Origin: Staphylococcus hsinchuensis
GTDB taxonomy: Bacteria; Bacillota; Bacilli; Staphylococcales; Staphylococcaceae
DNA: 64,000 bases
NCBI RefSeq assembly: GCF_038789205.1
Contig: NZ_CP128355.1
Span: 1,674,001-1,738,000, forward strand
Direction of reading: 5' to 3'
Shown: in pieces, positions 51,592 to 63,934 of the stretch
How the letters are laid out: every line of letters starts with the position of its first letter
Numbering within the stretch: position 1 is the stretch's first letter
Notes under the pieces: model-generated
The model's database searches: none
What the model saw: the letters and a program-made list of their open reading frames with translations, nothing else
What the model was told of the DNA's origin: nothing
Position numbers and translations under genes: made by a program

Positions 51592-52590
51592 TTATTCCGA
51601 CTTTTTGCCACGCCCCATTAGATCTTTAACACTTTCTTCAACGGGTCTATTTTCAAATAAAACACTGTATAATGCTTCAGTAATTGGCATTTCCACACCT
51701 TGTGATTGTGCTAAATGATAAACTGAGTTCGTAGTATTTATACCTTCAACGACCATATTCATTTCCTCTAAAGCCTGATCTAATGACTTTCCTTCACCTA
51801 ATTTATATCCCAACGTATAATTACGAGAATGAGTAGAAGTACATGTGACGATTAAGTCACCGATTCCTCCTAAACCTTGGAATGTAAGAGGATTTGCGCC
51901 GAGTTTTTCTCCTAAACGACTAATTTCAGCTAAACCTCTAGTCATGAGTGCCGCCTTAGCATTATCTCCATAACCAAGACCAGAAAGTACTCCGCTTGCG
52001 ACGGCTATGATATTTTTTAAAGCGCCGCCTAACTCAACACCGATTAAATCATCATTTGTATAAATACGTAAATAATCATTCATAAATAAATCTTGAGTGA
52101 GTAAGCTTACTTCTGAAGATTTAGAAGATGCTGCAATTGTTGTTGGTTGCTTGACAACAACTTCTTCTGCATGACTTGGTCCAGATAATACGCCAATACC
52201 TGCATTATGTGACGGATCTAATGTGTCTTCAATCATTTCTGAAACACGTTTATAAGTATCATTTTCAATACCTTTGGCAACGTGGATAAAAGTCTTTTTA
52301 GTAGTTAGTTTACTGTCGATTTCTGAAACTACAGATCGAATCGCTTTAGTTGGTAATGCGATTAAAAAGACATCTGCATAATTAATTGCAGTTTCTATAT
52401 CTCCTGTTGCTTTAAGTTGTTTATTTAGCTCGATATTTTTTAAATATTTGCTATTTTTATGGCTATCATTTAATTCGTTAATTGTCTGTTCATTTTTTCC
52501 CCACATCAAAACTTGGTGACCATTATCTGCAAGTACATGGGCTAAAGCTGTACCAAAGCTACCAGTTCCAAAAACAGTAATTTTTGTCAT
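51592..52590 (-). CDS. gpsA: Glycerol-3-phosphate dehydrogenase [NAD(P)+]
   Basis: A 332-residue enzyme making sn-glycerol-3-phosphate for phospholipids. NAD loop [19 protein letters not shown] at residues 5-23; VAKGIE; catalytic region [32 protein letters not shown]. The start follows GGAGGAGATACT. It follows der by 17 bases and is co-transcribed with it. Confidence 0.96.
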   Translation of the reverse strand: MTKITVFGTGSFGTALAHVLADNGHQVLMWGKNEQTINELNDSHKNSKYLKNIELNKQLKATGDIETAINYADVFLIALPTKAIRSVVSEIDSKLTTKKTFIHVAKGIENDTYKRVSEMIEDTLDPSHNAGIGVLSGPSHAEEVVVKQPTTIAASSKSSEVSLLTQDLFMNDYLRIYTNDDLIGVELGGALKNIIAVASGVLSGLGYGDNAKAALMTRGLAEISRLGEKLGANPLTFQGLGGIGDLIVTCTSTHSRNYTLGYKLGEGKSLDQALEEMNMVVEGINTTNSVYHLAQSQGVEMPITEALYSVLFENRPVEESVKDLMGRGKKSE

Positions 52591-52607
52591 AGTATCTCCT
52601 CCACTCG

Positions 52608-53918
52608 TTAGTTTCTTCTTCTCGGTATAATATGGACAGGGGTGCCTTCAAAACCGAACGCAGATCTAATTTGATTCTCGAGGTATCTCTTATAAGAAAA
52701 ATGCATTAATTCTACGTCATTTACAAACACTACAAAGGTTGGTGGTTCAATTGCAACTTGTGTAGAATAGAACACATTTAGTCTGCGACCTTTATCTGTC
52801 GGTGTCGGATTCATAGAAATCGCATCAGTGATGACTTCATTCAATGTCGAACTTTGAACACGCTTTTTATGATTTTCGCTCGCTTCATTAATATATGGGA
52901 ATAACGTTTTAAGTCTTTGGTTTTCTTTGGCAGAAATAAAGGCCACTTCCGCATAATCTAGAAACTGAAACTCTTTGCGTACTTCGTCTTTGAATTCTTT
53001 CATGGTATTTGTTTCTTTATCTACAGTATCCCATTTATTTACAACAATCACAATTGCTTTACCTTCTTCATGTGCATAACCAGCTACTTTTTTATCTTGT
53101 TCGATAATACCCTCTTCTGCATCGATAACGACGAGTACTACATTTGATCGTTCTATTGCTTTTAATGCACGCAATACTGAATATTTTTCAGTATTTTCAT
53201 ATACTTTACCTTTCTTTCTCATCCCTGCTGTGTCGATGAGTACATAATCTTGTCCATCATAATGATATTCTGTATCGATAGCGTCTCTTGTTGTACCAGC
53301 AACGTTTGAAACAATAACTCGTTTCTCTCCCAAAATTGCATTTACGAGACTTGATTTACCTACATTAGGTCTTCCGATAATAGAAAGACGAATAGTGTCT
53401 TCATCGTAGGGATCAGGTGTATCTTCTTTAAAGTGTTTCACCACTTCATCTAATAAATCACCTAAACCTAAACCATGTGATCCTGAAATTGGATATGGAT
53501 CCCCAAATCCTAATGAGTAAAAGTCATAAATGTCATTGCGTGCTTCTGGATTGTCTACTTTATTTACTGCAAGTACGACTGGCTTCTTGGATTTATATAA
53601 CATTTGGGCAATTAATTCATCGCCTTGGGTTAAGCCGTCCCTTACGTTCACCATAAAAATTATTGCATCTGCTTCGTCAATTGCAATCTCAGCTTGGGCT
53701 TTTATTTGAGTTTGAAATGGAGCATCACCAATTTCAATTCCACCAGTATCAATGATGTTAAAATCGTGTGTTAACCAATCCCCTGAAGAATAAATACGAT
53801 CACGTGTTACACCTGGTGTATCTTCTACTATAGAAACACGTTCGCCTACGACTCTATTAAAAATTGTAGATTTACCTACGTTTGGTCTACCTACGATTGC
53901 TACTACAGGTTTAGTCAT
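52608..53918 (-). CDS. der: Ribosome-assembly GTPase Der (EngA)
   Basis: A 436-residue protein with two consecutive GTPase domains and a C-terminal KH-like domain. First P-loop [12 protein letters not shown] with DTGGIE; second [12 protein letters not shown] with DTAGMRKKG and NKWD. It acts in 50S subunit maturation and is essential. The start follows GAGAGGAAGTTAGTT. Confidence 0.97.
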   Translation of the reverse strand: MTKPVVAIVGRPNVGKSTIFNRVVGERVSIVEDTPGVTRDRIYSSGDWLTHDFNIIDTGGIEIGDAPFQTQIKAQAEIAIDEADAIIFMVNVRDGLTQGDELIAQMLYKSKKPVVLAVNKVDNPEARNDIYDFYSLGFGDPYPISGSHGLGLGDLLDEVVKHFKEDTPDPYDEDTIRLSIIGRPNVGKSSLVNAILGEKRVIVSNVAGTTRDAIDTEYHYDGQDYVLIDTAGMRKKGKVYENTEKYSVLRALKAIERSNVVLVVIDAEEGIIEQDKKVAGYAHEEGKAIVIVVNKWDTVDKETNTMKEFKDEVRKEFQFLDYAEVAFISAKENQRLKTLFPYINEASENHKKRVQSSTLNEVITDAISMNPTPTDKGRRLNVFYSTQVAIEPPTFVVFVNDVELMHFSYKRYLENQIRSAFGFEGTPVHIIPRRRN

Positions 53919-54073
53919 AACTAACTTCCTCTCTTTTTTAATCTATATAATTCTATCATACGGGAAATAAATTCAAAAGAATAATTGAATTTTATTGTTT
54001 TAAAAATAAGCGATAGAGTGCCAAATAATAAAGTTTAAGTGTTTGAGACATGTATTTCTATAAAATTCTAATA

Positions 54074-54118
54074 GGTAAAAAAGAAACCTTGTCCTATTCA
54101 TTAGAATAAGACAAGGTT
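54074..54118 (-). terminator. Terminator after the S1-domain protein gene
   Basis: A perfect 15-bp stem AACCTTGTCCTATTC / GAATAAGACAAGGTT with one G-T type mismatch and T-runs on the minus side. Confidence 0.88.
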
Positions 54119-54141
54119 ATATAAATGTTTGAACGTTAATA

Positions 54142-55335
54142 TTAAAATTTAAAATCTTTTAATTTATCACCAAATACATCGCCTAATGTAGGGTTGTCTT
54201 CATCATCAGCTGCATTGTCGATGTAAGAGTTTGTTGATTCTTCATCACTTGGACCTTGGTTGTTGCTGTCATCGTCTTTAGGTTCTGTAGCTTTAATAGA
54301 TAATGAAATACGTTCATTTTCAATATCTACACCTAGAACTTTAACTCTAACCTCTTGTCCAGGTTCTAATGCTTCGCTTGGCGTCGCAATATGTTTATGA
54401 CTAATTTCAGAAATATGAACTAGTCCTTGAACACCAGGTTTAATTTCTACGAAAGCACCAAAATCAGCTAATCTTACGACTTTACCTTCAATTGTGTCGC
54501 CTTCGCTAATTTCACCTTCAATAGATTCAAATGGACTAGGTAAAGTTTCTTTAATAGATAATGAGATGCGTTCAGAATCTTTATCTATAGATTTAACTTT
54601 AACTTTCACATCTTCACCGATATTAACGACATCTTCCGGAGATTTAACATGCTCATGAGATAACTCAGATACATGTACAAGGCCGTCTACGCCACCAATA
54701 TCAATGAAAGCACCAAAGTTTGTTAATCTAGCTACTTTACCATCGATTACGTCGCCTTCTTTAAGAGAATCTAGTAATGATTCTTTTTTAGCAGCATTTT
54801 CAATTGCTTCAACTGCTTTACGGCTTAAAATAACGCGATTATTTGCTGGGTCTAGCTCTTCTACTTTCAACTTAAGTGTTTCTCCCTCAAAACCAGAGAA
54901 ATCTTCTATAAAGTCAGTTGAAATTAATGAAGCTGGTACGAAACCTCTTTGACCAACATCTACAACTAAACCGCCTTTCACAATTTCAGTTACTTTTGCT
55001 TCGATTGTCTCATCATTGTCTAGCTTTTCTTGTAAAAATTCATATGATTTTTCAGTTTCAAGTTGACGTTTAGAGAGGATATAATTCCCAGTTTCATTCT
55101 CTTCGTCATACTCTACTTTTGTAACATAAGCACCGACTTCATCGCCTACCTTAACAGCATCACTTGGGTTATCAATATGATGCGTTGATAGTTGGCTTAT
55201 AGGGATGATTCCATTGAATTTGCTACCGTTGATATGTACAATTACTTGTTTCTCTTCAAGTTCAATTACTTCGCCAGTAACTTTGTCCCCTTCTTTAATG
55301 TCATGAATCATTGACTCGTTAAATTCTTCAGTCAT
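54142..55335 (-). CDS. rpsA: S1-domain RNA-binding protein (ribosomal protein S1 homologue, YpfD type)
   Basis: A 397-residue protein with four S1 OB-fold repeats, at about residues 15-85, 100-170, 190-258 and 275-343. The last two have the canonical GLVHISE(L/I)SH-type core (VDGLVHVSELSHEHV, VQGLVHISEISHKHI). A disordered acidic tail follows. It resembles B. subtilis YpfD and S. aureus 30S S1, shorter than the six-domain E. coli S1. It binds mRNA; a role in translation of structured mRNAs is likely. Confidence 0.94.
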   Translation of the reverse strand: MTEEFNESMIHDIKEGDKVTGEVIELEEKQVIVHINGSKFNGIIPISQLSTHHIDNPSDAVKVGDEVGAYVTKVEYDEENETGNYILSKRQLETEKSYEFLQEKLDNDETIEAKVTEIVKGGLVVDVGQRGFVPASLISTDFIEDFSGFEGETLKLKVEELDPANNRVILSRKAVEAIENAAKKESLLDSLKEGDVIDGKVARLTNFGAFIDIGGVDGLVHVSELSHEHVKSPEDVVNIGEDVKVKVKSIDKDSERISLSIKETLPSPFESIEGEISEGDTIEGKVVRLADFGAFVEIKPGVQGLVHISEISHKHIATPSEALEPGQEVRVKVLGVDIENERISLSIKATEPKDDDSNNQGPSDEESTNSYIDNAADDEDNPTLGDVFGDKLKDFKF

Positions 55336-55643
55336 CTTGTCTGCCTCCTTATTACACTACATAATTATAACATCTAATAATCTGATACAATTGTCAAGAA
55401 ATTATCCTTTGATTGAATAAGCTTGTTTATCAATGTAAATTTAGTGTTAAATCACAGTTGATTCTTTAGCTAAAATTAAATTTTTTTACTTTAATTTTAC
55501 AAACATATTATTCATGCAACATAACTATATGTTTTAAAATATGCATTTTTTATTTACCCTTTTTGTTACTATTCTAACGTTTTTATACAAAACTAAAAAA
55601 GATTTTATAGATGTGCATTCGACTTACGCGTCATGTAATAATT
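55336..55643. other. Intergenic gap between the S1 gene and cmk
   Basis: About 300 bases, AT-rich, no gene and no strong terminator for cmk seen. The upstream region of the S1 gene should include its promoter, but I cannot single it out. Confidence 0.5.
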
Positions 55644-57347
<1,704 letters not shown>

Positions 57348-57365
57348 ATTAAAAAGTTAGATAAA

Positions 57366-57403
57366 TAAAAAGAGTGAGTCACTATTTGTGACTCACTCTT
57401 TTT
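57366..57403. terminator. Bidirectional terminator between ansA and ypdA
   Basis: A perfect stem AAAAAGAGTGAGTCAC / GTGACTCACTCTTTTT with a 5-base loop, flanked by A- and T-runs. It serves both convergent genes. Confidence 0.93.
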
Positions 57404-57406
57404 ATT

Positions 57407-58393
57407 CTATGATTCTAATGGTGTTTGTTTCTTTGTAAGAATACTTTGTGTAATAATTCCACCGTGATATTTACCATTTTCTATGAAAATAGTATTTGCG
57501 TCATTACCTGCAGCAATAACTCCTGCAATATAACAATTTTCTACATTTGTCTCGTAAGTTTCTCTATTATAAACGGGAGCTGTTCCATATTCGTTCGTAT
57601 TGATTTCGATACCTATAGATTCTAAGAATTCATAGTCTGGATGATATCCAATCATAGCAAATACATAATCATTAGGTATTTCTATCGTTTGGCCTTCATG
57701 TTCATATACTACAGAGCTTTCAGTTATTTTTATTACATTTGCATTGAATGCCATATCTATTTTTTCATGTCTAACTAAAGAATCAAAGTTAGGCAAGATC
57801 CAAGGTTTTACTGCTTTTGAATAAACAGAGCCACGATAAAGTACAGTGACGTTGGCACCAGCTTTTTCTAATTCTAATGCTGCATCGACTGCTGAATTTT
57901 TACCACCAATAATCACTACGTCTTGGTTGAAGTATGGATGTGCTTCTTTGAAGTAATGTTTTACTTTAGGTAATTCTGCACCTTCGACTTCTAGTTCGTT
58001 ATGATGTCCATAATAACCTGTCGCTACCGTTAAAAATCGACACTGGTAAACATCTTTAGTCGTTGTAAGTGTAAAACGGTTATTGATCTTTTTCACAGTG
58101 AGGACTTCTTCAAAAGCATTAATATTCAGTTGATGATGTTTAACGACTTCACGGTAATACACAAGCGCTTGATTTCTACGCGGTTTACTATCTTCTACAA
58201 TAAAAGGAATATCTCCTATGCTTAGTTTATCACTCGATGAAAAGAACGTTTGATGGGTTGGATAGTTATAAATCGCATCAACTACGTTCCCTTTTTCGAT
58301 TACTAGCGTTTCAATTCCCTTTTTCTTTTGTTCTATTGCGGCACTTAATCCACATGGGCCGCCGCCGATTATGATACTTTCTACTGTTTGCAT
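57407..58393 (-). CDS. ypdA: Bacillithiol disulfide reductase YpdA
   Basis: A 328-residue flavoprotein of the thioredoxin-reductase-like fold. FAD site IIGGGPCGLSAAIEQ at residues 8-22 (note the cysteine after GGGP, which S. aureus YpdA uses), a second nucleotide site VIIGGKNSAVDAALELEKAG, and the C-terminal ENCYIAGVIAAGND. It reduces bacillithiol disulfide with NADPH. It completes the BshA/bacilliredoxin system found elsewhere in this window. The start follows GGAGGACAGTAATAA. Confidence 0.94.
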   Translation of the reverse strand: MQTVESIIIGGGPCGLSAAIEQKKKGIETLVIEKGNVVDAIYNYPTHQTFFSSSDKLSIGDIPFIVEDSKPRRNQALVYYREVVKHHQLNINAFEEVLTVKKINNRFTLTTTKDVYQCRFLTVATGYYGHHNELEVEGAELPKVKHYFKEAHPYFNQDVVIIGGKNSAVDAALELEKAGANVTVLYRGSVYSKAVKPWILPNFDSLVRHEKIDMAFNANVIKITESSVVYEHEGQTIEIPNDYVFAMIGYHPDYEFLESIGIEINTNEYGTAPVYNRETYETNVENCYIAGVIAAGNDANTIFIENGKYHGGIITQSILTKKQTPLES

Positions 58394-58560
58394 TTATTAC
58401 TGTCCTCCTTTAACCACCTATATATTATATCAAGAGTTAGTTGAAAACTAAATAATTGAAGGTTTAGTTTTTTGGACAATTTTTAATCAATCGATAATAT
58501 TTTATTAAATATGCATGCCTTTCTCATAAAATGATTATTTAAATCAATAGAAGTCTGTTG

Positions 58561-58605
58561 ATAAAAATAAACAAACCTTACGCAAATATATGCGCAAGGT
58601 TTGTT
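58561..58605 (-). terminator. Terminator after ebpS
   Basis: A stem ACAAACCTT-ACGCA / TGCGC-AAGGTTTGT with one irregular pair, T-rich on the minus side, 30 bases after the stop. Confidence 0.82.
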
Positions 58606-58634
58606 ATTAATAAATTGTTTGTCCTATAACACTA

Positions 58635-60254
58635 TTATTGTGGAATAACTAAACGTTGACCATCATGGATAGTGTTTGAACTTAAGTTATTAGCTTTTTT
58701 AATTTTTGCAACATTTTCAGGTGTACCTGCACCATAATATTTAATAGCTACTCTGTATAAGTTCTTATCATGTACTGTTACTGTACGTTGACCACTGTTG
58801 CTTGATGATTGGCCAGAACCATTTGATGAAGAACCTTGTGATTGATTTGAGCTATTTGATGATGAGCTTTGACCTGAATTACTTGATGAACTACCTTGTG
58901 ATTGACTTGAATTGCTTTGACCTTGTTGATCACTTGACTGGCTAGTTCCTTGTTGTTTATCTGAAGCACCACTGCTATTAGAATTACCTTGACTACCTGC
59001 AGAACCAGCTGCACCATTTGTAGCTTGGTCATTACTGTTTGAGTCGTTACTAGATTGACTAGAATCACTGCTATTGCTTGAATCTTCAGATGATTTATCT
59101 TCTTTAGTATCGTTGCTTGCTTTATCTTTGTCTGCATCCTTGTCAGCTTTATCTTTGTCAGCGTCGTCATTGTTTTTCTTATCTTTGTTTGCTTTATCTT
59201 TATTAGCATCATCAGTTACTTTTTTATCATCTTCTTTATGTTCGTCATGTTTACCACCATTTAAGAACATACCACCGATAATAGCTAATATAGCTAATAA
59301 TAATATTGCTGCAATGATAGGTAATAATTTACCTAATAAGCCACCTTTTTTCGTATCGCGATGGTTATATTCATAATCATCGTCTCTTACATTGTTTTTA
59401 CGTGTTGAAGCTGCACTACCTGCTGCTGCACCTTTCTTCTTAGATGTATCACGGCTTTCATTTTTTCGATCGCGATCTGCATGGTCACGATCATGTTCTT
59501 TATGGTCATGATCTTTCTTTTTCTTAGTTGCATAAGCACCAGCTCCAGCCGCGCCTGCTGCACCAGCTGCTGCAGCGCCTTTCTTCTTAGAGCCTTTATG
59601 ATCTTTGTCATGATCTCTATCAAAGTCTTTATCGTGATGTTCATCTTGACGATGATCATCACGTAAGTCACGGTCATCATTGCGATGATCGTCTGTACGA
59701 TCAAAGTCTTTGTTTGAAGTGTTTCTGTCGTCATGGTTTACATCATCATGATGGTCATGATCTTTCTTTTTCTTAGCTGCATAAGCACCAGTTCCTGCTG
59801 CACCTGCGACTCCAGCTGCTGCAGCGCCTTTCTTCTTAGAGCCTTTGTCCTCATCATGGTGACGATCATCTAAATCACGATCCTGAAGATGTTGGTCATC
59901 TTCTGTATTATGTCGATGACGTTCGTCTTCTGAAAATTGACGACGATCTTCATCATTATTGAATCTATCTGATGATGAATCGTTGTCATGATGTCTTTCT
60001 CCACGAACGTCTTGATTGTTGTTACGTTCATTTGGTTCATTTTGATTTGTCGCTACATCACGTCTACGTTGACGTCTTCTTTGTGCGTTTCTTGGAGGAA
60101 ACTGTTCTTTACTATGACGAGAAACTTCCTCTTTTTCGTTATCGACAGCATTATTAACGCCATCATGTGTCTCTTGGTCTTTGTCTAGATGTTCTTTTGG
60201 ATCAATGGATTGACGATTTTTTTCGAAATCATCTTTATAATTATCTTTAGACAA
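58635..60254 (-). CDS. ebpS: Elastin-binding protein EbpS-like membrane/wall protein with LysM domain
   Basis: A 539-residue protein. An acidic, His/Asp-rich N-terminal half carries two 30-residue Ala/Gly/Lys cassettes ([11 protein letters not shown]...AYA(A/T)KKKKDHDH) and a partial third. One membrane helix follows ([19 protein letters not shown]), then an Asp/Lys and a Ser/Gln/Asn-rich linker, and a C-terminal LysM domain ([13 protein letters not shown]...GQRLVIPQ). The layout is that of S. aureus EbpS but longer. The S. aureus elastin-recognition sequence TNSHQD is absent. The TTG giving [15 protein letters not shown] is chosen by spacing from AAAGGATG and by the S. aureus N-terminus. Confidence 0.9.
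   Translation of the reverse strand: MSKDNYKDDFEKNRQSIDPKEHLDKDQETHDGVNNAVDNEKEEVSRHSKEQFPPRNAQRRRQRRRDVATNQNEPNERNNNQDVRGERHHDNDSSSDRFNNDEDRRQFSEDERHRHNTEDDQHLQDRDLDDRHHDEDKGSKKKGAAAAGVAGAAGTGAYAAKKKKDHDHHDDVNHDDRNTSNKDFDRTDDHRNDDRDLRDDHRQDEHHDKDFDRDHDKDHKGSKKKGAAAAGAAGAAGAGAYATKKKKDHDHKEHDRDHADRDRKNESRDTSKKKGAAAGSAASTRKNNVRDDDYEYNHRDTKKGGLLGKLLPIIAAILLLAILAIIGGMFLNGGKHDEHKEDDKKVTDDANKDKANKDKKNNDDADKDKADKDADKDKASNDTKEDKSSEDSSNSSDSSQSSNDSNSNDQATNGAAGSAGSQGNSNSSGASDKQQGTSQSSDQQGQSNSSQSQGSSSSNSGQSSSSNSSNQSQGSSSNGSGQSSSNSGQRTVTVHDKNLYRVAIKYYGAGTPENVAKIKKANNLSSNTIHDGQRLVIPQ
59504..59598. repeat. Imperfect direct repeat, copy A, within ebpS
   Basis: This 95-bp unit encodes one Ala/Gly/Lys cassette. 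It is similar throughout to copy B at 59753-59847, with a scatter of substitutions. Spacing between copies is 249 bp, a multiple of three, so copy-number change would keep the frame. Confidence 0.8.
59753..59847. repeat. Imperfect direct repeat, copy B, within ebpS
   Basis: The second 95-bp cassette unit of ebpS, paired with copy A at 59504-59598. A shorter degenerate third copy corresponds to about 59400-59450. Confidence 0.8.
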
Positions 60255-60411
60255 ATTCATCATCCTTTCTTTATTCAATTTATTTAATTATATACTGTTT
60301 TACCCAAAAAAGCGGTAAATATGTACATTTTATAAATTTGAATATTATTTCTTACTATAACCATATGCGTATTATAGCCTGTGTGAAAAAGTTAAGTAAA
60401 GTAATAGTAAG

Positions 60412-61791
60412 TTATTTGAATAAATTTTTTAACTTTTCTTGATATTCTATCTTTCTTTTAACTTTTTTGCGATTGAAATAGTTAAACGGTTGAATATTAC
60501 TATCATTATCACAACAAGGGTCAGGTTTATTTAGTAAGGTTTCTCCAAAGAACTCCATCATGTACGCACGACGGCATTGATCTAACGATTTATACCCCAA
60601 CATTCTAATAAAGCCATGATACTTGCGTTGGTAGGTTTTTTCGAAAATGGATTTCAGTTGAGAAAATGAGTAATATGACGATAATAAATTTAATATTTCT
60701 TGTTTATAAGGATCTACAAACCCACCTAATTCAAAATCATTTACATCCTCAGCAGTGATTATATCTGTAAATAATAACGTTTCTAATAAATATTGATCAT
60801 CAGGTTGGTACATGCTAATAGCCTGACTTGGATTGCCATCACGTCCTGCTCGCCCTATTTCTTGTATATAATTAGAGGGGCTAGAAGGTAAATGATAGTG
60901 TATAACAGTTCGAATATCCTTTTTATTGATACCCATGCCAAATGCACTTGTTGCAACAATAATTGGGATTTCATTGTTTATAAATTGATGTTGTACTGTT
61001 TGTCGCTCTTGATAAGAAAGATCTGAATGATAAATACCAGTTAAAAACCCATAATGATAAATTTGTTTGGCCAATGATAAACAGACCTTTTTGGATGATA
61101 CATATATTATCGTAGGACCAGAAGTTTCTAATGTTGGTAATAACCATGCATTTTTTTCATCATCATCACTGAAATTTTTATGTGAAAAACGAATGTTATC
61201 TCGATTCATCTGCGTCTTAATAACTTTAAATTCTTTTTGTAACATTTGAAATAAATCTTGAGTTAAATACGGTGGTGCTGTAGCCGTTAAAGCGAGTATT
61301 GTCGCAGAAGGAAAGAGTTTTATGATACTACCGATTAATGCATAATGCGGTCTGAAATCATAACCCCATTCAGATAAACAATGTGCTTCATCAAGTACAA
61401 TCATACCGAGATTTAAACTTTTAATTAAATTAAAATTATGTGGTTGTAATAAAAATTCTGGGCTAAGAAAAATAAACCTACTAGAAGTAAGGGCCTGAAT
61501 GTTTAATCGTTTTTCCTCTTCATCTAAACCTGAATGAATACACGCCGCATTTTTCTCACCTTGTATCTTCAACTGCATGACTTGATCATCCATTAAAGAA
61601 ATTAATGGGGAAATAATAAGTGTGGGCTTTTGTTTTATATAAGTGGTTAACTGATAACATAAGCTTTTCCCACTACCCGTTGGTAAGATTCCTAATGTGT
61701 TCTGCCCATCGATTACACTTTGTATGACCTCTTGTTGTCCTGGTTTAAATGAAGTAAAACCAAACCATTTATCTAGTTCTTGATGTAACAT
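60412..61791 (-). CDS. recQ: RecQ-family DNA helicase, short form
   Basis: A 459-residue superfamily 2 helicase. Walker A LPTGSGKSLCYQL, DEAH box VLDEAHCLSEWGYDFRPHY, and the SF2 motif VI YIQEIGRAGRDG. A short zinc-binding region follows (CRRAYMMEFFGE...PDPCCDND), but the usual fourth cysteine is aspartate and there is no C-terminal HRDC domain. I use the ATG giving MLHQELDKWFGF behind CAGGTGAAATAT. It is 3'-5' helicase-like and paired with ypbB. Confidence 0.9.
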   Translation of the reverse strand: MLHQELDKWFGFTSFKPGQQEVIQSVIDGQNTLGILPTGSGKSLCYQLTTYIKQKPTLIISPLISLMDDQVMQLKIQGEKNAACIHSGLDEEEKRLNIQALTSSRFIFLSPEFLLQPHNFNLIKSLNLGMIVLDEAHCLSEWGYDFRPHYALIGSIIKLFPSATILALTATAPPYLTQDLFQMLQKEFKVIKTQMNRDNIRFSHKNFSDDDEKNAWLLPTLETSGPTIIYVSSKKVCLSLAKQIYHYGFLTGIYHSDLSYQERQTVQHQFINNEIPIIVATSAFGMGINKKDIRTVIHYHLPSSPSNYIQEIGRAGRDGNPSQAISMYQPDDQYLLETLLFTDIITAEDVNDFELGGFVDPYKQEILNLLSSYYSFSQLKSIFEKTYQRKYHGFIRMLGYKSLDQCRRAYMMEFFGETLLNKPDPCCDNDSNIQPFNYFNRKKVKRKIEYQEKLKNLFK

Positions 61792-61830
61792 ATATTTCAC
61801 CTGCCGAATAAAAATCATGAGATAAAGAAA

Positions 61831-62781
61831 TCAAATATCGAAAAATCCTCTTTCGATACCTACAATTGCCATTTTAATTTCAAAATAACTTAACTCAGGG
61901 GTTAATGTTTTGTATATTTTTAATTTTTCACTCTTATTTTTAATATAATATTGAGAAAATGTGTCAAACTTATTTGTGTCTAAATAATTATCGTAATTGG
62001 TTAAATAACCTTTAATAAAAAGTTCTAATACGTGGTCTTCAATGGTATTTATTTTTACATTTTGTTCTTGCGCGAGTTGATCCATATGTTTACCTTCTAA
62101 TATACCTTTATAGGATAGCCTCGTTTTATTTAATAACTTCGGTAAGACAATTAATTGATGCAATATAGGGTATTTCTCGCTATCTTCTATTTCATAAAGC
62201 ATCTGCACTAAATCCATCATTTCATATTCAAATAACTCTATTTGAGAAACACCTTCAATAAGGCTTACTTGTTGTCGCGTATACATACTTTCTTCAAAGC
62301 CTTGTAAGTAGTAATGTAGATAAGTAAATCCGTTTTTATCCTTAATAGAATAAAATAAGTTCTCAATTTCTTGCTGGCATGCAACAATATTTTCTGAAGT
62401 TTTCAGTTTTTGGTAAACCGCTTTGACTTTACTATGTATTGAACGTTGTTGAGTAATCGGCGTGAACTGATAGACATCATGTTGCGTATTAGATATTGTT
62501 TGGATTAATAATTGCATGGCTTTAAAGGTATTATTCATGCTGTCATATGTATAACGAGGATGTGTCATTATCGTAGAAGTTGATTGTGGTGGTTGTTTGA
62601 TACATCGTTCAAATGACGGATATTTTAACTGTGGTAGGCTATGATATAATGATAATAAGCTTTGACTACAAGCATCAAAGAAAGTTTGATGAGATTTTTT
62701 ACCAATGAGTATATTATAGATACTCTTTGTTGATTTATAATGATGTGCATGATGATATGCATGGTGGATAATGTGATTCAT
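61831..62781 (-). CDS. ypbB: YpbB-like helix-turn-helix protein
   Basis: A 316-residue protein of the YpbB family that precedes recQ in Firmicutes. The N-terminus is His-rich (MNHIIHHAYHHAHHYK). The C-terminal third has a helix-turn-helix segment (LDQLAQEQNVKINTIEDHVLELFIKGYL-like, about residues 232-262). Role unknown; tight linkage to recQ suggests a shared DNA-repair function. The start follows GAGGGAATATGA. Confidence 0.82.
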   Translation of the reverse strand: MNHIIHHAYHHAHHYKSTKSIYNILIGKKSHQTFFDACSQSLLSLYHSLPQLKYPSFERCIKQPPQSTSTIMTHPRYTYDSMNNTFKAMQLLIQTISNTQHDVYQFTPITQQRSIHSKVKAVYQKLKTSENIVACQQEIENLFYSIKDKNGFTYLHYYLQGFEESMYTRQQVSLIEGVSQIELFEYEMMDLVQMLYEIEDSEKYPILHQLIVLPKLLNKTRLSYKGILEGKHMDQLAQEQNVKINTIEDHVLELFIKGYLTNYDNYLDTNKFDTFSQYYIKNKSEKLKIYKTLTPELSYFEIKMAIVGIERGFFDI

Positions 62782-62889
62782 TCATATTCCCTCATTTTGT
62801 AAATCAATAACATTTGAAAAAATATATTTCAGTGATTACAATAGTAATTGTTATTATTGTAGCATTTTTATCTAAAGGAGGCGAAGTAA

Positions 62890-63138
<249 letters not shown>

Positions 63139-63280
63139 ATTTATTTCGATAAAATGATGAATTGTCATTGCGTGGAGTTATTTATCTAACCGATACAAAT
63201 TCATCTTAAGATATAGAACATTCAATTCAATATAAATATGTAACATTATGTAGTAGTCATAAACCTACTGATAATGATGT

Positions 63281-63318
63281 AATAAACCCTCAGATATTTT
63301 TTATCTGAGGGTTTTATT
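63281..63318. terminator. Bidirectional terminator between fer and ribU
   Basis: A stem AATAAACCCTCAGATA / TATCTGAGGGTTTTATT with a 5-base loop, A-rich left and T-rich right. It serves the two convergent genes. Confidence 0.9.
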
Positions 63319-63354
63319 ATATTCAAAATCAATTTGAATAGTTTATATTAAAAA

Positions 63355-63906
63355 TTATCTAGGGAGTAAGTTTTTCAATCGACGATAAAGTAGCATAAAT
63401 AAGATTGAAACTACAATTCCTTTAATAATATTAAAAGGAATAATACCGGAAACGATAATGATTTTTAAATTTTCTACCACGTTCGTTAAATTCATTATCG
63501 TGCCATACAATGGCAATAGTACAAAGTAATTGAGGATACTTAATACGATTGTCATGACTATCGTAGCTATACTTAATCCAATTATTAGAGATGTATTATT
63601 GTTTTTATTTTTAGTAAAATAATATGCTGTCAATAAGAAACTTGTAGCTGCTAAGAAGTTAGCTAAAGGTCCTACTGGATCTGACATATTAACGAAAAAG
63701 TTCAATAAGTTTTTAATAAATTCTACTGTAATTCCGGCAAATGGGCCCATTGTAAATGTAGCCAATAATGCTGGAACATCACTCACATCTAAAGTGAGAT
63801 ATGGTGGTAAAAATGGAATTGGTACTTTGATAAACATGAGTAAGAAACTAATAGCACTCAACATGCTTATCGTAATCAATCTTTTGGTTTGTTGTTGCAA
63901 TTTCAA
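63355..63906 (-). CDS. ribU: Riboflavin ECF transporter S component
   Basis: A 183-residue membrane protein with six helices. The front is MLSAISFLLMFIKVPIPFLPPYLTLDVSDVPALLATFTMGPFAGI, followed by the substrate-region SDPVGPLANFLAA, typical of RibU. It binds riboflavin and pairs with the EcfAA'T module. The TTG giving MKLQQQTKR is chosen because AAGGAG lies just before it, inside a longer ATG frame reaching 63924. The next TTG (63900) is also possible. An FMN riboswitch lies upstream. Confidence 0.93.
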   Translation of the reverse strand: MKLQQQTKRLITISMLSAISFLLMFIKVPIPFLPPYLTLDVSDVPALLATFTMGPFAGITVEFIKNLLNFFVNMSDPVGPLANFLAATSFLLTAYYFTKNKNNNTSLIIGLSIATIVMTIVLSILNYFVLLPLYGTIMNLTNVVENLKIIIVSGIIPFNIIKGIVVSILFMLLYRRLKNLLPR

Positions 63907-63934
63907 TGTTCTCCTTCCATTCATCTTACTTAAG

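Noticed and set aside
58778..59734. Long alternative frames within ebpS on both strands
   Set aside because: They arise from the repetitive, biased codon use of ebpS and have no start context.
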